NCBI RefSeq assembly: GCF_011765625.1
Contig: NZ_CP050313.1
Coordinates: forward strand, 1,484,501-1,548,500
Length of the DNA: 64,000 nt
DNA from: Shewanella aestuarii
Lineage (GTDB): Bacteria > Pseudomonadota > Gammaproteobacteria > Enterobacterales > Shewanellaceae
Reading direction: 5' to 3'
The translations under genes and the position numbers were made by a program. This document shows, piece after piece, positions 58,440 through 64,000 of this stretch. Below the pieces are notes generated by a model that worked only from the letters and a program-made list of their open reading frames with translations, had not been told where the DNA came from and searched no databases. Numbering within the stretch: position 1 is the first letter of the stretch; each line of letters begins with the position of its first letter.

Positions 58440-59654
58440 ATGAAGCTTCCTATCTATCTAGATTATGCCGCAACAACCCCTGTCGATCCGCGTGTCGCAG
58501 AGAAAATGGTTCAACATATGACAATGGACGGAGTGTTTGGTAACCCTGCATCACGTTCTCACCGCTATGGCTGGCAGGCTGAAGAAGCCGTTGATATTGC
58601 CCGTAATCAAGTGGCAGATTTAATCAATGCAGACCATCGTGAAATTGTATTCACATCAGGCGCCACCGAATCGTCAAACCTTGCCATTAAAGGTATTGCT
58701 CACTTCTATCATAAGAAAGGCAAGCATATCATTACCAGCAAAACTGAGCACAAAGCGACCTTAGACACTTGTCGTCAGTTAGAGCGAGAAGGTTATGAGC
58801 TCACTTACCTTGAGCCAGAAGCGAACGGCATCATTCCAATGGAACGTTTAGAAGCGGCTATGCGTGATGACACTATTCTGGTCAGCATCATGCATGTTAA
58901 CAATGAAATCGGTGTTATACATGACATCGATGCGATTGGTGAACTATGCCGTTCAAAGGGTATTTTCTTCCATATGGATGCTGCGCAAAGCGCAGGCAAA
59001 TTACCTATTGATGTACAAAAAACCAAAGTTGATCTTATTTCAATCTCAGCCCATAAAATGTATGGACCTAAAGGGATTGGTGCTTTGTACGTTCGTCGCA
59101 AGCCACGTATTCGTTTAGAGTCTCAAATGCACGGTGGCGGACATGAGCGCGGTATGCGTAGTGGCACCTTAGCTACTCACCAAATTGTAGGTTTAGGTGA
59201 AGCTGCGGCAATTGCCAAGCAAGATATGCTAGAAGACAGTGCACGCATTACCCGTTTACGTGACAAATTATGGAATGGCATCAAGCACATTGAAGAAACC
59301 TATATTAACGGTGATATGCAGCAGCGTTACAGCGGTATATTCAATGTCAGCTTCAACTTTGTTGAGGGTGAATCACTGATGATGGCATTAAAAGATTTAG
59401 CGGTTTCATCAGGTTCTGCTTGTACATCTGCAAGTTTAGAGCCTAGCTATGTGCTTCGTGCATTAGGTTTAAACGATGAAATGGCACACAGTTCAATTCG
59501 TTTCTCAATTGGTCGCTTTACTACCGATGAAGAAATTGATCATGCAATTAAAGTAATCACTGAATCAATTGACAAATTACGTGAGATGTCACCACTTTGG
59601 GAAATGTTCAAAGATGGTATCGACTTGAATCAAGTTCAATGGGCACATCATTAA
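58440..59654 (+). CDS. iscS: Cysteine desulfurase IscS
   Basis: IscS takes sulfur from cysteine and passes it to IscU and other acceptors. The PLP lysine is in [12 protein letters not shown] and the active-site Cys in [14 protein letters not shown]. The protein starts [20 protein letters not shown], is 404 residues long and ends NQVQWAHH, all as in gammaproteobacterial IscS. Confidence 0.98.
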   Translation: MKLPIYLDYAATTPVDPRVAEKMVQHMTMDGVFGNPASRSHRYGWQAEEAVDIARNQVADLINADHREIVFTSGATESSNLAIKGIAHFYHKKGKHIITSKTEHKATLDTCRQLEREGYELTYLEPEANGIIPMERLEAAMRDDTILVSIMHVNNEIGVIHDIDAIGELCRSKGIFFHMDAAQSAGKLPIDVQKTKVDLISISAHKMYGPKGIGALYVRRKPRIRLESQMHGGGHERGMRSGTLATHQIVGLGEAAAIAKQDMLEDSARITRLRDKLWNGIKHIEETYINGDMQQRYSGIFNVSFNFVEGESLMMALKDLAVSSGSACTSASLEPSYVLRALGLNDEMAHSSIRFSIGRFTTDEEIDHAIKVITESIDKLREMSPLWEMFKDGIDLNQVQWAHH

Positions 59655-59710
59655 TGGGCATAACCCATTAACATAATTTTGTTTACCGACAGAGATTTTG
59701 GAGCAGTATC

Positions 59711-60094
59711 ATGGCTTATAGCGAAAAAGTAATCGATCATTATGAAAATCCACGTAACGTGGGTTCTTTTGATAAGAATGACCCTTCGGTAGTAACCGGT
59801 ATGGTTGGTGCACCAGCATGTGGCGACGTAATGAAGCTACAACTTAAAATCGGTGCAGATGGCATTATTGAAGATGCAAAATTCAAAACCTATGGTTGTG
59901 GCAGTGCAATTGCATCAAGCTCATTAGTGACTGAGTGGGTAAAAGGTAAAACCGTTGACGAAGCCGCAAGCATTAAAAATTCTGATATTGCTGAAGAATT
60001 GGCTTTGCCTCCAGTGAAAATTCATTGCTCTATTTTAGCCGAAGATGCTATAAAAGCGGCAATCGAAGAGTATAAATCTAAACAATCTAAGTAA
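59711..60094 (+). CDS. iscU: Fe-S cluster scaffold IscU
   Basis: The scaffold on which new clusters are built. The three cluster cysteines are in GAPACGDVMKL (Cys37), YGCGSAIASS (Cys63) and KIHCSILAEDA (Cys106), with LPPVKIHC the HscA-binding motif. 127 residues, complete. Confidence 0.98.
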   Translation: MAYSEKVIDHYENPRNVGSFDKNDPSVVTGMVGAPACGDVMKLQLKIGADGIIEDAKFKTYGCGSAIASSSLVTEWVKGKTVDEAASIKNSDIAEELALPPVKIHCSILAEDAIKAAIEEYKSKQSK

Positions 60095-60109
60095 TACCTG
60101 GAGTTAAAG

Positions 60110-60433
60110 ATGGCAATTTCAATGACCCCAGCTGCGGCTGACAGGGTAAGATCTTTTCTAGCAAATCGCGGAAAAGGCCTTGGTTTACGCCTAGGGTTGA
60201 GAACATCTGGCTGTTCAGGGATGGCTTATGTGCTTGAGTTTGTAGATGAACTAAACGACGATGATGAGTTGTACACCATTGATGGTGTCAATATTATCAT
60301 CGACGCCAAAAGCTTTATTTACTTACAAGGCATCGAGTTAGATTTTGTCAAAGAAGGCCTTAATGAAGGTTTTCAATTCAATAATCCGAATGCAAAAGGT
60401 GAGTGTGGTTGTGGTGAGAGTTTCACCGTTTAA
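60110..60433 (+). CDS. iscA: A-type Fe-S carrier IscA
   Basis: A cluster carrier of 107 residues. The three conserved cysteines are in [10 protein letters not shown] (Cys35) and GECGCGES (Cys99 and Cys101). Sixteen bases downstream of iscU. Confidence 0.97.
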   Translation: MAISMTPAAADRVRSFLANRGKGLGLRLGLRTSGCSGMAYVLEFVDELNDDDELYTIDGVNIIIDAKSFIYLQGIELDFVKEGLNEGFQFNNPNAKGECGCGESFTV

Positions 60434-60478
60434 TCACGCTTTACTTACTATTCAATACGCAAGTACGAATGCTATTTA

Positions 60479-61003
60479 ATGAATTACTTCGAACTATTTA
60501 ATTTAGCTCCAGCCTTCGATATTGACACCGCCAACCTTGCAGAACGCTATCGCGATCTGCAACGTGCGGTGCACCCTGATAAATTTGCTCATGATTCTGA
60601 GCAACAAAAACTCCTCTCTGTACAGCGAACTGCGCAAATTAATGACGCATATCAAACGCTCAAAAATCCTTTAAGACGTGCTGAGCACATGCTGAGTTTA
60701 CGAGGTATTGAGCTAAGTCATGAAACCACGACATTAAAAGACACTGCGTTTTTAATGCAACAAATGGAGTGGCGTGAACTGCTAGATGATATTAATCATG
60801 CCACTGACCCACAAGACTTGATTGATGAGTTATACGACTCTTTTGCCACTTATGAAAAATCACTATTTTCTTCATTAAAAGAATTACTCAATAGCGATGA
60901 ACAAGAGGCCAATAATCAAGCGGCAGATCAAATTCGTAAGTTAAAATTTATGGCAAAATTGCAGGTCGAATTAACGCGTATTGAAGACGCGCTATTAGAT
61001 TAG
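60479..61003 (+). CDS. hscB: Co-chaperone HscB
   Basis: A J-domain protein that delivers IscU to HscA. The J-domain HPD motif is in [19 protein letters not shown]; the C-terminal half is the IscU-binding helical domain ([15 protein letters not shown]). The 174-residue length is normal. Forty-five bases separate it from iscA. Confidence 0.96.
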   Translation: MNYFELFNLAPAFDIDTANLAERYRDLQRAVHPDKFAHDSEQQKLLSVQRTAQINDAYQTLKNPLRRAEHMLSLRGIELSHETTTLKDTAFLMQQMEWRELLDDINHATDPQDLIDELYDSFATYEKSLFSSLKELLNSDEQEANNQAADQIRKLKFMAKLQVELTRIEDALLD

Positions 61004-61094
61004 TTAACGCCATTACTGTCGTTAAAAACTAAAATTAACAGAAATTTCCTGTAATAATGCCTTATTGCGTTATTAATAAAAAAGTTGGAATACT

Positions 61095-62954
61095 ATGGCA
61101 CTGTTGCAAATTGCTGAACCTGGCCAAAGCGCCGCCCCACATCAACACCGTTTAGCCGTGGGGATTGATCTTGGTACGACTAACTCGCTTGTTGCTGCGG
61201 TTCGCAGTGGTGAAGCCAAAACTTTAGCCGATGAACAAGGACAACATTCACTGCCATCTGTAGTTTATTACGGTCCGGATAGCATTCTAGTGGGCGATGC
61301 TGCCCAAGCATATTCTGCCACTGATCCGCAAAATACTATCGTGTCGGTGAAGCGTTTTATGGGGCGCAGCCTTTCGGATATCACCCAAGCCGATAGCCAG
61401 CTCGCTTATCAATTTGAAGCCAGTGAAAATGGTTTACCCGTTTTTGTTACCCAGCAAGCTAAAGTTAATCCAATTCAAGTATCGGCTGAAATCTTGCGCC
61501 CATTAATTGCTCGCGCCGAAGATACTTTAGGCGGTGAGCTTCAAGGTGTGGTGATCACCGTACCTGCTTATTTTGATGATGCTCAGCGACAAGGCACCAA
61601 AGATGCGGCTGAGTTACTAGGTGTCAAAGTATTACGCCTCCTCAATGAGCCAACTGCAGCTGCAATCGCTTATGGCTTAGATACCAAACAAGAAGGTGTG
61701 ATTGCCATTTATGATTTAGGTGGCGGCACATTCGATATTTCAATCTTGCGCTTAAATCGTGGTGTATTTGAAGTGTTGGCAACCGGTGGCGACTCTGCTT
61801 TAGGTGGTGATGATTTCGACCATCTGTTAGTTGAGCATTTCAAGCAAGTATGGCAATTAACTGATTTATCAAAACAAGTGAATCGTCAGCTACTTATTGA
61901 AGCTCGTCGTGTTAAAGAAGCTTTAACTGACAAAGATCAAGTTATTGCAACAGTGAATCAAAATGGTCAACTTTTAGAGTTAGTGGTGACTAAAGCAGAT
62001 TTTGAATCGTTAATTGCAGCTCTGGTTAAAAAAACCATTTCGAGTTGCCGTCGTACGTTGCGTGATGCTGGTGTATCAACTGATGAAGTTATCGAAACCG
62101 TCATGGTTGGTGGCTCAACACGCGTGCCTTTGGTGCGTCAGCAAGTTGAGCAGTTCTTTAAAAAGACACCATTAACGTCTATTGACCCTGATCGCGTGGT
62201 TGCCATTGGTGCTGCGATACAAGCTGATATTTTAGTGGGCAATAAGCCTGAGTCTGATTTACTGTTATTAGATGTGATCCCCTTGTCTTTAGGTATTGAA
62301 ACCATGGGCGGCTTGGTGGAAAAAGTGGTTACTCGTAATACCACAATTCCAGTTGCGAGAGCGCAAGAGTTTACTACCTTTAAAGATGGCCAAACTGCAA
62401 TGGCATTTCATGTGGTGCAAGGCGAACGTGAACTTGTTGATGATTGTCGCTCTTTAGCTCGTTTCACATTGCGTGACATCCCTGCTTTAGCTGCAGGGGC
62501 TGCACATATTCGAGTGACTTTTCAGGTTGATGCTGACGGTTTACTTAGCGTTACGGCAATGGAAAAATCTACCCAAGTGAAAACCAGTATTCAAGTTAAA
62601 CCGTCATTTGGTTTATCTGATACTGAAATTGCCAGCATGCTGAAAGATTCAATGAAACATGCTAAAGAGGATATTACTCGGCGTATGCTTACTGAACAAA
62701 AAGTTGAAGCAGCGAGGGTGATAGAATCGTTAACCGCAGCACTGAGAAAAGATGGCGATTTACTTGAATTAGCAGAGCGTACAGCGCTTGAAGCAGCCAT
62801 TGCCAATTTAGCTCAAATTGCTCGAGCTGATGATGTCGATGCGATAGAGCAAGCTATCAGTAAATTAGATGAACAAACTCAAGATTTTGCGTCTAGACGC
62901 ATGGATAATTCGATTAGAGCCGCATTAACCGGCCAATCTGTCGATAATATATAG
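61095..62954 (+). CDS. hscA: Hsp70-type chaperone HscA
   Basis: A specialised DnaK that binds the LPPVK motif of IscU and helps cluster transfer. Motifs: [17 protein letters not shown] (phosphate loop 1), [30 protein letters not shown], and the substrate domain from about 390. At 619 residues it is the HscA size, shorter than DnaK. Confidence 0.97.
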   Translation: MALLQIAEPGQSAAPHQHRLAVGIDLGTTNSLVAAVRSGEAKTLADEQGQHSLPSVVYYGPDSILVGDAAQAYSATDPQNTIVSVKRFMGRSLSDITQADSQLAYQFEASENGLPVFVTQQAKVNPIQVSAEILRPLIARAEDTLGGELQGVVITVPAYFDDAQRQGTKDAAELLGVKVLRLLNEPTAAAIAYGLDTKQEGVIAIYDLGGGTFDISILRLNRGVFEVLATGGDSALGGDDFDHLLVEHFKQVWQLTDLSKQVNRQLLIEARRVKEALTDKDQVIATVNQNGQLLELVVTKADFESLIAALVKKTISSCRRTLRDAGVSTDEVIETVMVGGSTRVPLVRQQVEQFFKKTPLTSIDPDRVVAIGAAIQADILVGNKPESDLLLLDVIPLSLGIETMGGLVEKVVTRNTTIPVARAQEFTTFKDGQTAMAFHVVQGERELVDDCRSLARFTLRDIPALAAGAAHIRVTFQVDADGLLSVTAMEKSTQVKTSIQVKPSFGLSDTEIASMLKDSMKHAKEDITRRMLTEQKVEAARVIESLTAALRKDGDLLELAERTALEAAIANLAQIARADDVDAIEQAISKLDEQTQDFASRRMDNSIRAALTGQSVDNI

Positions 62955-62962
62955 GTGACAAC

Positions 62963-63298
62963 ATGCCACAATTAGTATTTTTACCCCATGAAGAATTATG
63001 TCCAGATGGGGCGGTGCTTGAAGCCGAAGTGGGTGAAACAATTTTAAACGTAGCTTTACGCAATGGCATTCATATTGAACATGCTTGTGAAAAGTCATGT
63101 GCGTGTACTACTTGTCACTGTATTGTTCGTGAAGGTTTTGACGAGCTTGAAGAAAGTGATGAGTTAGAAGATGACATGCTTGATAAAGCTTGGGGCCTAG
63201 AGCCTGAAAGCCGTTTGTCATGCCAAGCTAAAGTGGTTGATTGTGATTTGGTTATTGAAATACCAAAATACACGGTTAACATGGTAAGTGAAGGCTAA
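62963..63298 (+). CDS. fdx: [2Fe-2S] ferredoxin Fdx
   Basis: An adrenodoxin-type ferredoxin that provides electrons for cluster assembly. The four cysteine ligands are in [15 protein letters not shown] and [12 protein letters not shown]. The 111 residues are normal. Last gene of the isc operon here; I found no iscX after it, and the terminator follows directly. Confidence 0.96.
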   Translation: MPQLVFLPHEELCPDGAVLEAEVGETILNVALRNGIHIEHACEKSCACTTCHCIVREGFDELEESDELEDDMLDKAWGLEPESRLSCQAKVVDCDLVIEIPKYTVNMVSEG

Positions 63299-63330
63299 AA
63301 GCTTATTAAGTGCCAGCACTGAATGAATAG

Positions 63331-63363
63331 AAAGAGTAACAACGAATGTTGTTACTCTTTTTT
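63331..63363 (+). terminator. Intrinsic terminator of the isc operon
   Basis: A perfect 13-bp stem (63331-63343 with 63348-63360) closes a GAAT loop and is followed by T residues, 33 bases after the fdx stop. Confidence 0.9.
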
Positions 63364-63491
63364 ATATCGGGTTTATGTGCGAGTAACTGACGGTCGGACA
63401 AACTTGCCTTTGGACAAAAACGTGATAGGTCTCTTGCTCTAAAACGTTTCTGTCAGATTAGAAAAAGTATGTCGAAGCCTTGAGTTTCTTA

Positions 63492-64000
63492 TTAAGCTTT
63501 TGGCTTCAAGATACGTTCAATCTTACTTACTACATCCTCGCCTTTTTCAATGGTAATAGGAAATCCACGAACATTTAAAATATTGCTTTTCAATGCAATT
63601 GAAAGTTGTTCGCCCTCTACCGTTAAATCAAAAAGTTCGGATTTTTCTCTTAGGATTGTTTTGCAAAGTATCTTCATTTCTTGAGTGTTAGAGCCTGTAT
63701 TTAGCTTAGCTATAGCAGGTGCTGCTATTGATAGCAGCACATCTCTTAATGATTCGGCTTCATTGATTTCTTCACCTTGAGACGCAAACTTGATACACTT
63801 AGTTACTTCAGGCAGAACGACTTCTAACATTGAAGGATCCAAGCTATCCAAGTGTTCGATTTCATCCACAGCAGCGCTGGGTTTTCCCTCAGAAGTGAAG
63901 GTGTCAGACGACTGATAATATGATTCAATTGCCCCTCTTCTTAGGATAAAACAACCCGCTAGTTCTAATAGCCCCAAGACAGCTTCCAAGCGGTTTCTAA
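63492..64000 (-). CDS. C-terminal part of an unknown protein, possibly an OLD/TOPRIM-type nuclease (partial)
   Basis: The frame is open at the right edge and its first visible residues read RNRLEAVLGLLELAGCFIL followed by RRGAIESYYQS. That pattern (a short hydrophobic helix, then R-x-G-x-I/L-E-x-Y) resembles the end of the TOPRIM domain of OLD-family ATPase-nucleases, where the LRKGDLE-like element occurs. The rest (about 140 residues, ending IERILKPKA) was not recognised. Such genes are often in defence or mobile islands. The start, the ATPase part and the neighbours are outside the window, so this is a weak call. Confidence 0.3.
   Translation of the reverse strand, partial: RNRLEAVLGLLELAGCFILRRGAIESYYQSSDTFTSEGKPSAAVDEIEHLDSLDPSMLEVVLPEVTKCIKFASQGEEINEAESLRDVLLSIAAPAIAKLNTGSNTQEMKILCKTILREKSELFDLTVEGEQLSIALKSNILNVRGFPITIEKGEDVVSKIERILKPKA

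Noticed and set aside
63299..63491. iscX after fdx
   Set aside because: No open frame of suitable length lies here; the terminator follows fdx directly.

Overview
The window is chromosomal DNA from a gammaproteobacterium, most probably a low-GC Shewanella. The evidence is the gene content and order: ackA-pta next to yfbV and pflBA, a FocA-type formate channel, cysK and cysZ around an SMC-zipA-ligA block, and suhB / trmJ-cysE-iscRSUA-hscBA-fdx. Many proteins resemble Vibrio/Shewanella families, and intergenic DNA is AT-rich. I found no rRNA, tRNA, CRISPR array, intact insertion sequence or prophage.

Layout. 1-1.7 kb: the 3' end of hrpA, a small unknown gene, a candidate microprotein and a lipoprotein. 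2-14.8 kb: anaerobic pyruvate metabolism, with pta and ackA (acetate and ATP), pflB and pflA (pyruvate to acetyl-CoA plus formate), an uncharacterised DUF3360-type permease, a formate channel fused to CBS domains, and a LysR regulator. pflB and the permease gene carry the same PdhR-type operator, which ties the permease to pyruvate metabolism. 15-22 kb: cysK, a FabH-like thiolase with a double-receiver diguanylate cyclase, a large outer-membrane protein, and cysZ. 22-32 kb: SMC, zipA, ligA, an HD-GYP phosphodiesterase, an SDR-like protein, an S4 RNA-binding protein and RraB. 32-42 kb: a NERD protein with two degenerate kinase-like regions, a TSUP transporter, sbcD-sbcC and an M23 endopeptidase. 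42-48.5 kb: a YgjP-type peptidase, a DUF3010 protein, a DEAD-box helicase, rssA and the anaerobic nrdDG operon with FNR-like and NrdR sites. 48.5-55.9 kb: a broken old-yellow-enzyme gene with its divergent MerR regulator, yibL, ribA, a beta-barrel protein, a VF530 protein, a chromosomal ParA/ribbon-helix-helix cassette, PilZ, psiE and suhB. 56-63.3 kb: trmJ, cysE and the isc operon behind two abutting IscR type 1 sites. From 63.5 kb: the C-terminal end of an unknown large protein, possibly a TOPRIM/OLD nuclease.

The most notable points are: (1) two separate single-base deletions break the OYE gene, although its MerR-type promoter looks intact; (2) the RraB-family gene appears frameshifted at a run of five G, cutting off an acidic and His-rich tail; (3) the NERD protein carries two kinase-like regions that lack catalytic residues; (4) the FocA-CBS fusion has a good internal ribosome site that could release the CBS module alone; (5) pflB and the DUF3360 gene share an operator.

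All functional calls come from reading protein sequence and motifs. No database search was run.
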